DNA of 43,768 bases. Origin: Dyella_B sp035277725 (GTDB taxonomy: Bacteria; Pseudomonadota; Gammaproteobacteria; Xanthomonadales; Rhodanobacteraceae). Of this stretch, positions 32,104 to 41,318 are shown one piece after another. How positions within the stretch are numbered: the first letter of the stretch is position 1; each line of letters opens with the position of its first letter. The DNA lies in the NCBI RefSeq assembly GCF_035277725.1, contig NZ_DATEJY010000066.1, positions 1-43,768 on the forward strand. The letters are read 5' to 3'. The notes below the pieces were generated by a model. It was not told the DNA's origin. It did no database searches and saw nothing but the letters and a program-made list of their open reading frames with translations. Made by a program: the position numbers and the translations under genes.

Positions 32104-33350
32104 CGTATTCCCCTGTCAGGACTGGTCCAGATCGCCAACGTGCCTTTGCGCTTCAGGATGGCTTTGGGCAACGCGACGATGGACGTGGCGGTGGTCAGCA
32201 TCCAGTAGACCAGCGGATACCAGATCATCCAGTAGTAGTTGCGGCCGATACGCGCTTCGTAGCGGCGATCGATCAGCAGGCTGATCATGAATTGCAGCAT
32301 GCACACCACGCCCAGCACGACGCCGTTCCATTCCGGAAACAGCGCCGGCACGTGCAAGGCGGGCGGCATGTGAATCACGTGGCCGAGCAACCACAACACC
32401 ACGATTACGGCCATGTCGAACGACCACGCCAGGCTCACCAGGTATTCGAACGCCACCAGCCACATGCGGCGTTGGCGCCAGCGCAGCAGTTTCAAACCGT
32501 AACGCAGCAGCACTTCGGAACCGCCCTGCGCCCAGCGCAGGCGCTGCCGCCACAAACCGCGGAACGTTTCCGGCATCAGGATCCAGCACAGTGCATTGGG
32601 TTCGTAGCGGATTTCCCAATGCCGCATTTGCAGGCGCCAGCTCACGTCGATGTCTTCGGTCACCATGTCGGTGGTCCAGTAGCCGACGTCGTGCAATGCC
32701 GATTTGCGGAACGCACAGATCACGCCGGAGACGGTGAAGATGCGTCCGTACACGCGTTGTGCGCGCTTGATCAGCCCGATGATCGAGGAGAACTCGCCCA
32801 CTTGCAGGCGTCCCAGCAAGGTCGAGCGATTGCGGATGCGCGGATTGCCGGTGACGGCGCCCACGCGCGGACTGTCCAGCATGTGCATCACCAGCCAGTG
32901 AGTGGCGTAACTGTCGAGCAAGGCGTCACCGTCGACGCACACCAGGTATTCACCCTTGGCGGCGAGCGCTGCCGCGCGCAAGCCGGTAGCCTTGCCGCGA
33001 TTGGTGGCCAGATGCAGCACGCGCAGCTCCGGAATTTCCTTCATCAACTGATCGAGCTGCGCACCGGTGTCGTCGGTGGAACCGTCGTTCACCGCGATGA
33101 TCTCGAAGTTCGGATAGGTCTGCTTCGCCAAGTGATCGATGGTTTCGCGCACGTGCTCGCCTTCGTTATGGCAAGGCACGATCAGCGACACCAGCGGATA
33201 CGACGGCAGCGGCGGCGGTTTCACGCGCGACGGCTCACGGCGTTCCCAACGGAAGAAATAGATCAGTCCGCCGCTCATCCAGATCAGCGACATCGCCAAC
33301 GGATAGAAGAAGGCGAAATTGAGCAAGGTTTGGAGCGCATGGGTATGCAT
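32100..33350 (-). CDS. pgaC: PgaC, poly-beta-1,6-GlcNAc synthase
   Basis: A 416-residue family 2 glycosyltransferase with membrane helices at the N-terminus (residues 10-33) and a cluster at the C-terminus. Processive GT2 motifs are complete: VNDGSTDD (residues 88-94), CVDGDALLD with Asp140 and Asp142, TED at 231-233, and QRLRWAQGG at 269-277. It polymerises UDP-GlcNAc into PNAG on the cytoplasmic face and moves it across the inner membrane with PgaD. It starts two bases after the pgaB stop, with GGAG from the pgaB end as its Shine-Dalgarno. Confidence 0.95.
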   Translation of the reverse strand: MHTHALQTLLNFAFFYPLAMSLIWMSGGLIYFFRWERREPSRVKPPPLPSYPLVSLIVPCHNEGEHVRETIDHLAKQTYPNFEIIAVNDGSTDDTGAQLDQLMKEIPELRVLHLATNRGKATGLRAAALAAKGEYLVCVDGDALLDSYATHWLVMHMLDSPRVGAVTGNPRIRNRSTLLGRLQVGEFSSIIGLIKRAQRVYGRIFTVSGVICAFRKSALHDVGYWTTDMVTEDIDVSWRLQMRHWEIRYEPNALCWILMPETFRGLWRQRLRWAQGGSEVLLRYGLKLLRWRQRRMWLVAFEYLVSLAWSFDMAVIVVLWLLGHVIHMPPALHVPALFPEWNGVVLGVVCMLQFMISLLIDRRYEARIGRNYYWMIWYPLVYWMLTTATSIVALPKAILKRKGTLAIWTSPDRGIR

Positions 33351-33352
33351 GG

Positions 33353-35221
33353 TTATCGCTCCGGATAGGGATAGTCAGCGATGGAGATCGCCGGGCGAAC
33401 CGCTTCGAGCTGCGGATGGTTCTGGATGAAGTCGTCCGGGTAGTAACCGAGGTGGCGCGCGCCTTCGACCTGCAGCAGATGGAAGCGCGCGTCGAGATCT
33501 TCGTTGGAAATCGGCTGGCTGGTGCGCCAGTCGTGCGTGGCCAACTCGAACAAGGCGCCATCCAGCGCATGCGGGCCTGCCGCGGCAACACGCGCCACCA
33601 GTGCGCGATACCAGCTGGCGGTGTCATCCTGCTTGTCCAGCTGCGGCATCGCCATGATGGCGGTGACGTTGTAGCTGGCCAGGAAAGCGGGCAGGCTTTG
33701 CGCAAACCACGCTTCCGACTTCGGATCGAAAATCGTGCGTGCATATATGTTGCGCACGGTTTTCACTTCCGGCCGCCAGCGCCGCACGCGCGCGGTGAGC
33801 TCTTGCGTAAAGCCGATCAGCGCGGCAGTGCGTTCGGCCGGAGAGTTGTTCGACCAGGGGCCGAGATAGTCGGTATCGCGAATGTACGCATCGTCGGAGA
33901 ACAGCAGACCGGCTTCGTTGGCATGCATGGCGAGGTCTTCATAGACATCCCCGATCATCTGCCGCACGCGCGGATCCCACGGCGCCAGGCGATAGTGATC
34001 GCCGCCGGGCCTGGGTTCGCCGCCGAGGGACGGCAAATTTGGCGCATCCGGAAAACGGAACGCAAGCACCGGCATCCACGCATACACGCGCACGCCAGCA
34101 CGCGTGCGCAATTGCCAGGCCACGCGCGAGAACAGATCCGCACGCATCGGCAGATGGCGATTGGGGAAATACACGGCCTGTGCCACGCCGTCACCTTTCG
34201 GATCGGCATAGGCCTGCAACCACACTTGCGTGGGATGCATGCGGCGAATGCGGTCGAGCAGATGCGACAGATTGCGCTCCTGCTGCGCCGGGTCCGGATC
34301 GTAGATGTAGTCGAGATCCACCTGCACCGCGCGCACGGGGTCGACGCGGGTTCGATGGCGAATCAGCCAGCCGAGCCGGTTGGCGCTGATGTTGCCGCTG
34401 ACCAGCAAGCGCGGCAGCGTGTGATCGTCCGGCGATACCGGCACAACATCATCCAGGCTGAAGGACACGCTCATGCCTTCGCTGGCGGCCACCTGTGTGG
34501 CTGGCAGGTTGTAGGCACCGTACGGCCACACCACTGCGCGCGGACGGTGGCCGGTGGCGCGTTCGATTTCCTCGGCGCTGTGCGCCAGATCCTTGCGCAG
34601 GCGTGCGGTGTAGGCAGCCACGCTTTCATAGTTTTTCGTGTGCGCGTCGTATTCGAGCGTCACCACCGCGGGCAATTGGTTGCCTTGCGGATTGGCTGTG
34701 ATGCCTTCGTGCAGGTCCCAGGTATGCGAGGCGAATTCCACCAGACCGGATTGCTGGATCTCGCGCACCTGTTCCCACGTCATAAAGCAATCGCGCGTGC
34801 ACGGACCGCCGTTGTACGGCATCGTCTGGCCGGCCGGCATGTCCATCCACGAACCGACCAGCGCTGACACCGCCGGATAGTTGTAAGCGCGTAGCAGCGG
34901 ATACACGCGCGTGTAAAAACTTTCCAGGCCATCGTCGAAGGTGAGCAGCACGGCATGCAGCGGCAGCGGCGCACCACCCTGCTTCGCCTTGATCACCTGG
35001 TCGAGGCTGACCACGTGATAGCCGTTGGCTTCCAGCCAATCGAAATGCGCAATCAGATGATCGGTGCTGGTGGCATCCGGATCGCGATCGCCTTGCAGGC
35101 CGACGTCGTCGCGCACGTTGTGATAGGTGAGCACGATCAGCGACGCATCCGGCACGAACTCGTTCGCGCACGCCAACGGTGCGATAAGCAGCAGAAGCAG
35201 GGCGAGCAGGATCATGCGCAT
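33353..35221 (-). CDS. pgaB: PgaB, PNAG N-deacetylase
   Basis: 622 residues from ATG 35221, whose Shine-Dalgarno (GGGGAG) lies in the end of pgaA. The N-terminal polysaccharide deacetylase domain shows the metal site Asp96-Asp97 (VLLTFDDGLESF), His166 and His171 (ASHTWDLH), and the VVWPYGAYN motif. The C-terminal half is the PNAG-binding/hydrolase-like domain (VWLQAYADPKGDG, VRVYAWMPVLAF, LLFSDDAYIRD). PgaB partly deacetylates PNAG in the periplasm so that PgaA can export it. The signal region reads IAPLACANEF. The residues before Cys do not fit a good lipobox, while ACA/NE fits signal peptidase I, so it may not be a lipoprotein as in E. coli. Confidence 0.95.
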   Translation of the reverse strand: MRMILLALLLLLIAPLACANEFVPDASLIVLTYHNVRDDVGLQGDRDPDATSTDHLIAHFDWLEANGYHVVSLDQVIKAKQGGAPLPLHAVLLTFDDGLESFYTRVYPLLRAYNYPAVSALVGSWMDMPAGQTMPYNGGPCTRDCFMTWEQVREIQQSGLVEFASHTWDLHEGITANPQGNQLPAVVTLEYDAHTKNYESVAAYTARLRKDLAHSAEEIERATGHRPRAVVWPYGAYNLPATQVAASEGMSVSFSLDDVVPVSPDDHTLPRLLVSGNISANRLGWLIRHRTRVDPVRAVQVDLDYIYDPDPAQQERNLSHLLDRIRRMHPTQVWLQAYADPKGDGVAQAVYFPNRHLPMRADLFSRVAWQLRTRAGVRVYAWMPVLAFRFPDAPNLPSLGGEPRPGGDHYRLAPWDPRVRQMIGDVYEDLAMHANEAGLLFSDDAYIRDTDYLGPWSNNSPAERTAALIGFTQELTARVRRWRPEVKTVRNIYARTIFDPKSEAWFAQSLPAFLASYNVTAIMAMPQLDKQDDTASWYRALVARVAAAGPHALDGALFELATHDWRTSQPISNEDLDARFHLLQVEGARHLGYYPDDFIQNHPQLEAVRPAISIADYPYPER

Positions 35222-35223
35222 CG

Positions 35224-37311
35224 CTACTCTCCCCAATGCATGGATACGTCCAGCACGACACGCGACTCGTGCCGGCCGTCGTAAGGCTGCCAATGCCAGC
35301 TCACACCCCAGCCGAAACGCAAGCCGGCGCGCGCCTGGAACAGTTGTCCATAGCGCGCGCTGGCCATCCAGCCGGTGGCAAAATTGCGTTCCGCGTAACG
35401 GCCGAAGGCGACATCGAAGCGCTGGCTCCACACGCGGTCGTCGTATTGGTCGAGCACGTTTTGCAGCACGCCGGTGAGCGCGTAGGAGCGATCCCACGCC
35501 GGATTGAAATACGGGCGATTGGTTTCGCTGTTGGTGGAGCCGCCGATCTCCACGCCACCGTCGAACGTCAGGTTCGGCCCGGTGTGCACGCGCTGCACGA
35601 CATTACCCAACCAGCCCTTGCGTACGTTGCCGTCGGTGAATTGATCGCGATACAGCGCCAGGCGTGCGGAGGTGAGTTCGCTTGCGCGCCATTGCACGGC
35701 AGTGCTGAGTGTTTTACCGCTAATGCCGTAGTACTGCGCACGCAACGGAACATCCGCACCGGCGCTGGCCCAATCGGTGGACCACGACCAGTGATCGCTG
35801 ATGGTCCAGTTGAAACCCGCTTCGAGATCCGTGCGGTGCACGTAGCGATCTGCTGACAGCAGCGCCTGCGCGTAGAACGACAGGTCGGTCATGAAACCCT
35901 GCACGCCGAGGCCGCCGCGATCCCTCGCGACGTGGCCCTCGGGCAAAGCGGCAGATGACGCACGTGCGATCGCCAGCACGCGCCAATGGTTGTCAATCAG
36001 CGGACTGGCCAGCGTCGCCTGCGTTTCCTGGTCGCGATCGCCGTAGTCGGGACTGCTGCCCCAACCGTTGTCGTGTGTGAGATCGAATTGCCAGTCGAGC
36101 TGGCGATGCCATGCATCGAGCGCATCCTGCACGCGTCCACTGCGGCCGGCTTGCTGTTGCGCCTGGTCGAGCGCCGCTTGTGCGCCGGCATAGTCATGCA
36201 CCGCGCTGCGCAGACTGGCGTCATCCAGATCGGCGTTCGTGTCGTGTTCGTCTTCGAGCGTGTCGGCGATTTTCATCGTTTCCGCCGCGCGGCGCGGCCA
36301 ACCGCGCGCCAGCTCTGCCATCGCCAGTTGGCGGCGCAGATCCGCATTGCCGGGTGCTTCGGCGCACATCGCAGCAAGCCGTTTGTACGCATCGGCAAGC
36401 TGGCCGGCGTCTTCGTGCAATTGAATGGCGGTGGTGTCGGCGTCGACTTTGCGCGAGTTCTGTTTCGCGCCACGCGCACCTGGTGTGTGCAGCCAGCGCG
36501 GTTCGTCGGCGGCCAATTTGTCGACCATCGCGAGCGATTGGTGGATGCGCCCGGCATCGAAATATGCCGAGGCCAAGCCAATGCGCGGATCGACATCACC
36601 CGGTTGATAGGGGCCTGGATCGCGGCGAATGCTGTCTTCGTACAGCGCGATGGCTTCGCGTGGACGATGCTCTTGCATCATCGCATCCGCCACGGCGTTT
36701 TCCGCATACGGCGGCAGTTGCACGCCTTGCTGCTTCAGTTGGGCGTAGTCGGCCAATGCTTCCTTCGCGCGATCGCCTTGATCCAACGCCACCATCAGAT
36801 CGAGCTGCGCGCGCCTGCGCACGTCGGCGGGCGCGGCGGGATCGTTCGCGATGTGCTGGATATCGTCGATCGCCTTGTCGTTATCCGCGTACGGCTTGGT
36901 GGCATCAGCGGGCACGCCTTTGGCCCAGCGCACTTCATGCGAGGCGACATCGGCCTCAAGCGTTTCGCGCTCGCTGGCGCCGAGCGGCGGCGAAAGCGTG
37001 GCGGAGAGCTCCTTGGCGCGGGCGGCGCCGCCCAGCTCCGACAACAGCTGGATGGTGAGCAGCTGCGCCTGGCGATCATCGGGCCAACGCGCCAGCACGT
37101 CCTGGCAATGCGCCAAGGCTTCCACGCGATGGCCGGCGTTGCGCTCGGTTTGCGCCTGCGCCAGCAGTGCGTCACGGTCGGCGGTGCTTTGTGCGACCAC
37201 ACCGTCGCACGCCGAACACAAGGCAAGCGCGACGAGCACCGCCAGCGTCCCACGCCGCAGCCTCGCTGCCCGCGTCGTGGATACCCTTTTGTTTGGCACG
37301 CGCTTACCCAT
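35224..37311 (-). CDS. pgaA: PgaA, PNAG outer-membrane porin
   Basis: 695 residues, somewhat shorter than the 807 of E. coli PgaA. There is a signal peptide with a basic start (residues 1-41, core TLAVLVALALCSACDGVVA). Periplasmic TPR-like helices span about 45-400 (AGHRVEALAHCQDVLARWPD, REAIALYEDSIRRDP, AGRIHQSLAMVDKLAADEP). A C-terminal beta barrel follows from about 410, ending with VVLDVSMHWGE. PgaA guides deacetylated PNAG through the outer membrane. ATG 37311 has only a weak upstream GGGCAC. It is the first gene of pgaABCD, and the gap before it should carry the promoter. Confidence 0.93.
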   Translation of the reverse strand: MGKRVPNKRVSTTRAARLRRGTLAVLVALALCSACDGVVAQSTADRDALLAQAQTERNAGHRVEALAHCQDVLARWPDDRQAQLLTIQLLSELGGAARAKELSATLSPPLGASERETLEADVASHEVRWAKGVPADATKPYADNDKAIDDIQHIANDPAAPADVRRRAQLDLMVALDQGDRAKEALADYAQLKQQGVQLPPYAENAVADAMMQEHRPREAIALYEDSIRRDPGPYQPGDVDPRIGLASAYFDAGRIHQSLAMVDKLAADEPRWLHTPGARGAKQNSRKVDADTTAIQLHEDAGQLADAYKRLAAMCAEAPGNADLRRQLAMAELARGWPRRAAETMKIADTLEDEHDTNADLDDASLRSAVHDYAGAQAALDQAQQQAGRSGRVQDALDAWHRQLDWQFDLTHDNGWGSSPDYGDRDQETQATLASPLIDNHWRVLAIARASSAALPEGHVARDRGGLGVQGFMTDLSFYAQALLSADRYVHRTDLEAGFNWTISDHWSWSTDWASAGADVPLRAQYYGISGKTLSTAVQWRASELTSARLALYRDQFTDGNVRKGWLGNVVQRVHTGPNLTFDGGVEIGGSTNSETNRPYFNPAWDRSYALTGVLQNVLDQYDDRVWSQRFDVAFGRYAERNFATGWMASARYGQLFQARAGLRFGWGVSWHWQPYDGRHESRVVLDVSMHWGE

Positions 37312-37676
37312 CGCCAGTGCCCGCCCTCGCGTCTAACGTGAAGCATCAAAAATCCGCTGAAGCGCTGATCCCTGCTCCGTCGAACCCCCTTGTCTGTGCA
37401 GGAGAGGAGTCGCAAGAATCGGGCCAGCGCGTGTGAAGACGGCTGGCACGTGGCAAATCGATGGATGGAAGCGGTGGCCGGCCGGGAACGCGCGAGCGAA
37501 AAACGGCCGCAACCCGCGGTAATGGCTTGTTTAGCGGGGAAATCCTGGCGGAGGGGCGATCCGGTGCGGCGCGGTGGCGCGCACGTGGCGGTGACGCAAT
37601 TCTCCTGTGCCGCCGCGCGGCAGGGACTGTTTAGGTCACTTTCTGGCGGCTGTGGCGGTGATCAGCATGGCGGTGT
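37312..37676. other. Gap upstream of pgaA, no gene seen
   Basis: This GC-rich stretch lies between pgaA and lspA. No convincing promoter or gene is visible. The nonamer GCACGTGGC occurs twice (37446-37454 and 37581-37589), each with a CACGTG core, and might be a paired regulator site for pga. Evidence is limited to the repetition itself. Confidence 0.35.
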
Positions 37677-37699
37677 TTGGGGTTCGCACCCCAACCTAC
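37677..37699. repeat. Single palindrome, GTAGGTTGGGGTGCGAACCCCAA family, overlapping the lspA stop
   Basis: TTGGGGT-TCGC-ACCCCAA with an adjoining CCTAC is one half of the element seen complete at 38202-38274. The TAG stop codon of lspA (37698-37696) is part of the repeat's GTAGG box. Confidence 0.85.
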
Positions 37700-38172
37700 T
37701 TGCGCAGGCCGAACAGGATCAGCAGTACCGCACCGACGCAGATGCCGCAGTCGGCGACGTTGAAGGTCGGGTAGTACCAGTCGCGGTAGTAGACCTGGAT
37801 GAAGTCGGTGACCTGCGAGGCGTGCAGGCGGTCGATCAGGTTGCCGAGTGCGCCGCCGATCACCAGCGACAGCGGCAAGGCGGTGCGCCATTCGCGCCGT
37901 GCCGTGCGTGTAAGCCACACCACCAGGGCCGCGGTGATCGCCACCGCCAGCAATACGAAGAACCAGCGCTGCCAGCCGCTGCTTTGCGCGAGGAAGCTGA
38001 AGGCGGCGCCGGTATTGAAGGCAAGCGTCCAGCTGAGAAAGCCGGGGATGACCGGATGCGGCACGCCTTCCGGTTGCAGCGACGTGAGCGCCCACCATTT
38101 AGTGAGCTGGTCGAGGACGATGGTGAGGGCGGAAACCAGCAGCCAGGGAAGTGCGTTGGGTTTGGGGTGCAT
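37696..38172 (-). CDS. lspA: LspA, lipoprotein signal peptidase
   Basis: 158 residues with four membrane helices. All family motifs are present: DQLTKWWA (21-28), NTGAAFSFL (53-61), GGALGNLIDR (106-115), and the catalytic aspartates Asp123 (VTDFIQVYY) and Asp141 (TFNVADCGI), spaced as in E. coli LspA. It removes the signal peptide from prolipoproteins at the lipobox cysteine in the inner membrane. It follows ileS, as in most gammaproteobacteria, but a palindromic repeat pair separates the two. Its stop codon lies within another repeat. Confidence 0.97.
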   Translation of the reverse strand: MHPKPNALPWLLVSALTIVLDQLTKWWALTSLQPEGVPHPVIPGFLSWTLAFNTGAAFSFLAQSSGWQRWFFVLLAVAITAALVVWLTRTARREWRTALPLSLVIGGALGNLIDRLHASQVTDFIQVYYRDWYYPTFNVADCGICVGAVLLILFGLRK

Positions 38173-38201
38173 GGATGTTCCTTGTTAGCTTGCGGATGCC
38201 G

Positions 38202-38274
38202 GTAGGTTGGGGTGCGAACCCCAACATGGCCGCGCATGGGTATCCCGATGTTGGGGTTCTCACCCCAACCTACG
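38202..38274. repeat. Palindromic repeat, GTAGGTTGGGGTGCGAACCCC family, inverted pair
   Basis: GTAGGTTGGGGTGCGAACCCCAACAT faces its inverted copy (ATGTTGGGGT at 38249-38258, then CACCCCAACCTAC) across a spacer of about 20 bases. It fills the gap between ileS and lspA and ends five bases from the ileS stop codon. Confidence 0.88.
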
Positions 38275-38278
38275 CGGG

Positions 38279-41137
38279 TTAGAACCACCGGCGATGTTCG
38301 CCTGGCCCTTCCACATTGCTGACGCAACGCCCGCAAAGTTCCGGATGCGCCGGGTTGCTGCCCACATCCTCACGCCGATGCCAGCAACGCACGCACTTGG
38401 CCGCATCGCTCACGCTGGCCGATACGTACACCTCGCCACCGCCTTCAAACGGCAACGCCGCTGCATCGGCCGGACGCGGTTGCAACGGCGCAAAGCTCAG
38501 CTCCGAGGTGATGAAGAAGAAGCGCAGTTCATCCGCTGTTGCCGCATAACGCTCGGTCGTGGCCGGATCGGCATGCAGCACGAGCTTCGCTTCCAGCGCG
38601 GCGCCGATCTTTTCGGCTTTGCGCATGTCTTCCAGCACGCGCGAGGCGGTATCGCGCATCGCCAGCAGCTCGGCCCAGTAACGGCGCTGCTCCGGCGAGC
38701 CTTGCGTATTCACCAGGCCGTCGTACCAGGTTTCGAACAGCACGCTTTCGCTACGCTCGCCCGGCATGTGCTGCCAGATTTCTTCCGCGGTGAACGACAG
38801 CATCGGCGCCAGCCAGCGCACCAGTGCTTCCAGGATGCGATACATCGCGCTCTGCGCACTGCGCCGGCCGAGGCTTTCCGTCGGCATCGTGTACAAACGA
38901 TCCTTGGTGATGTCGAGGTACAGCGCACCCATTTCGTTGGTGCAGAAGTTCTGCACGCGCTGCACGATTTCGGGGAAGTCGTAGCGCTCGTACGCGGCCT
39001 TCACCGTTTGCTGCATCTCATAGGCTTGCGCCACTGCCCATTGATCCAGCAGCAGGCTCTGCTCCACCGGCATCAGGTGCTTGGCCGGATCGAAGCCATC
39101 CAGGTTGCCGAGCAGGAAGCGCGCGGTATTGCGGATGCGGCGATACATATCCGACACGCGCTTCAGGATTTCCTCCGACAAGGACATCTCGTAGCGGTAA
39201 TCGGTCGACGCCACCCACAAGCGCAGGATGTCCGCGCCCATGCGGTTCATGATGTCCTGCGGCTCGATGCCGTTGCCCAGCGACTTGGACATCTTGCGGC
39301 CCTGCGCATCGACGGTGAAGCCGTGCGTCAGCAACTGCTTGTACGGCGGCTTGCCGTCGAGCATGGCCGCGGTGAGCAGCGAGGAATGGAACCAGCCGCG
39401 ATGCTGGTCGGAGCCTTCCAGATAAAGATCGGCCGGGAAATGCTGCACGTCGGCGTGCGAGCCGCGCAGCACGTGCCAGTGCGTGGTACCGGAATCGAAC
39501 CACACGTCCAGCGTGTCGCGGTTCTTTTCGTAGTGTTCGGCATCGGCGCCCAGCAGTTCTACGGGATCGAGGCTTTGCCACGCTTCGATACCATGTTGCT
39601 CGACGCGCTTGGCGACTTCTTCCAGCAGCTCGGGCGTGCGCGGATGCAGCTCGCCGGTTTCGCGATGGACGAAGAACGCCATCGGCACGCCCCACTGACG
39701 CTGGCGCGACAACGTCCAATCCGGGCGATCGGCAATCATGTTATGCAGGCGCTGCTTGCCCCACGCCGGGAAGAACTGCGTGGCTTCCACGCCTTCCAGC
39801 GCGGTTTCGCGCAGCGTCTTGCCGCCGTCTTTCGGCGTGAGGTCCATGCCGGCAAACCACTGCGAGGTGGCGCGATAGATGATCGGCGTCTTGTGGCGCC
39901 AGCAATGCATGTAGCTGTGCGCGTATTTGTTCTGGTGCAGCAGCGAACCGGCCTGGTCCAGCGCCTCGACGATCTTGGGATTGGCCTTCCACAGGAACAT
40001 GCCGCCGAACAGCGGCAGCCACGATGCGTAGACGCCGTTGCCCATCACTGGGTTCAGAATGTCGGCATCCTTCATGCCGTAGGCCTTGCACGACTGGAAG
40101 TCTTCCACGCCGTACGCGGGTGCGGAGTGCACGATGCCGGTACCGCTATCCAGCGTGACGTAGTCAGCAAAATAAATCGGCGCGAGGCGCGCATAACCCG
40201 GATCGACCGCATACAACGGATGGCGGAATTTCAGATCGCCCAGCTCATGGCCTTCCACCGAGGCGACGATGTGTCCTTCCATGCCGTACGTCTTCAAGCA
40301 TTCTTCGACGCGATCGGTGGCAAGAATCAACAAGCCCTTCGGCGTGTCGACCAGGCTGTAGCTGAATTCCGGATGCAGGTTGAGCGCCTGGTTGGCGGGA
40401 ATCGTCCAGGGCGTGGTGGTCCAGATGACGAGCTGGCCGTTGGGCTTGGGCAGCTTCTCCAAGCCGAACGCCTTGGCTACTGCAGCGGGATCATCGAACG
40501 CAAAGCCGACGTCGATGGCGATATCGGTCTTGTCTTCGTATTCCACTTCCGCTTCGGCCAGCGCAGAGCCGCAATCGAAGCACCAGTTGACCGGCTTCAG
40601 ACCGCGATAGATGTAGCCCTTGCGCAGCAGCTCGGCCAGCGCGCGGATTTCGCCCGCTTCGTTCTGCGGCGCCATGGTGAGGTAAGGACGATCCCATTCG
40701 CCCAGCACGCCCAAGCGCTTGAAATCGCCCTTCTGCTTGGCGATCTGCTCGCTGGCATAGGCGCGCGCCTTGCTCATCACCTCGCTGGTGGGCAGGTTCT
40801 TACCGAACTGTTTTTCGATCTGGATTTCGATCGGCATGCCGTGGCAATCCCAGCCCGGCACGTACGGCGCGTGGAAGCCCGCCAGCAGCTTGGATTTCAC
40901 CACCACGTCTTTCAGGATCTTGTTGATCGCATGGCCCAGGTGGATGGTGCCGTTCGCATAGGGCGGGCCATCATGCAGCACGAACAGGGGGCGCCCGGCC
41001 GTCTTGGCCTGGATCTGCGCGTAGCGGTCTGCCTTTTCCCATTCGGCCAGCCAGCCCGGTTCGCGCTTGGGCAGGTCGCCGCGCATCGGGAAGGTGGTCT
41101 GCGGCAGGTTGATGGTGCTCTTGTAGTCCTGGGTCAT
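38279..41137 (-). CDS. ileS: Isoleucyl-tRNA synthetase
   Basis: 952 residues, normal for a bacterial class I IleRS. The HIGH motif is HLGH at residues 66-69 (PPYANGTIHLGHAINKI). The editing domain lies in the first half (WTTTPWTIPANQAL). The KMSKS motif is GRKMSKSLGNGIEP. A C-terminal zinc finger shows the cysteine pairs CVRCWHRREDVG and LCGRCVSN. It charges tRNA-Ile and edits misactivated valine. It lies between ribF and lspA, the usual order. The zinc-binding tail and motif set indicate the mupirocin-sensitive eubacterial type. Confidence 0.98.
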   Translation of the reverse strand: MTQDYKSTINLPQTTFPMRGDLPKREPGWLAEWEKADRYAQIQAKTAGRPLFVLHDGPPYANGTIHLGHAINKILKDVVVKSKLLAGFHAPYVPGWDCHGMPIEIQIEKQFGKNLPTSEVMSKARAYASEQIAKQKGDFKRLGVLGEWDRPYLTMAPQNEAGEIRALAELLRKGYIYRGLKPVNWCFDCGSALAEAEVEYEDKTDIAIDVGFAFDDPAAVAKAFGLEKLPKPNGQLVIWTTTPWTIPANQALNLHPEFSYSLVDTPKGLLILATDRVEECLKTYGMEGHIVASVEGHELGDLKFRHPLYAVDPGYARLAPIYFADYVTLDSGTGIVHSAPAYGVEDFQSCKAYGMKDADILNPVMGNGVYASWLPLFGGMFLWKANPKIVEALDQAGSLLHQNKYAHSYMHCWRHKTPIIYRATSQWFAGMDLTPKDGGKTLRETALEGVEATQFFPAWGKQRLHNMIADRPDWTLSRQRQWGVPMAFFVHRETGELHPRTPELLEEVAKRVEQHGIEAWQSLDPVELLGADAEHYEKNRDTLDVWFDSGTTHWHVLRGSHADVQHFPADLYLEGSDQHRGWFHSSLLTAAMLDGKPPYKQLLTHGFTVDAQGRKMSKSLGNGIEPQDIMNRMGADILRLWVASTDYRYEMSLSEEILKRVSDMYRRIRNTARFLLGNLDGFDPAKHLMPVEQSLLLDQWAVAQAYEMQQTVKAAYERYDFPEIVQRVQNFCTNEMGALYLDITKDRLYTMPTESLGRRSAQSAMYRILEALVRWLAPMLSFTAEEIWQHMPGERSESVLFETWYDGLVNTQGSPEQRRYWAELLAMRDTASRVLEDMRKAEKIGAALEAKLVLHADPATTERYAATADELRFFFITSELSFAPLQPRPADAAALPFEGGGEVYVSASVSDAAKCVRCWHRREDVGSNPAHPELCGRCVSNVEGPGEHRRWF

Positions 41138-41318
41138 CGCTCGGGTGCCGTGTGGTGACGGTAGTTCCGCTTCGATGCCCGCAGGGGAACCGAAGCCTCG
41201 TGCTATTCACTCGCCGCGCGCGGCGGCAAGCGCACGCGCTTCGGCGGGTGCTGTCAAATAATAATGATCGCCAAGGCTGGTGCCGTGGATGGAATGTGCA
41301 AACTGGACATGGTGCTGC

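Noticed and set aside
37441..37456. TGGCACGTGGCA as a sigma-54 promoter
   Set aside because: The -24 like TGGCAC is present but the required TTGC at -12 spacing is missing on both strands.
38207..41158. A 983-codon plus-strand frame opposite ileS
   Set aside because: ileS on the minus strand has all synthetase motifs along its length; the plus-strand product is Arg/His/Gln-rich antisense composition.
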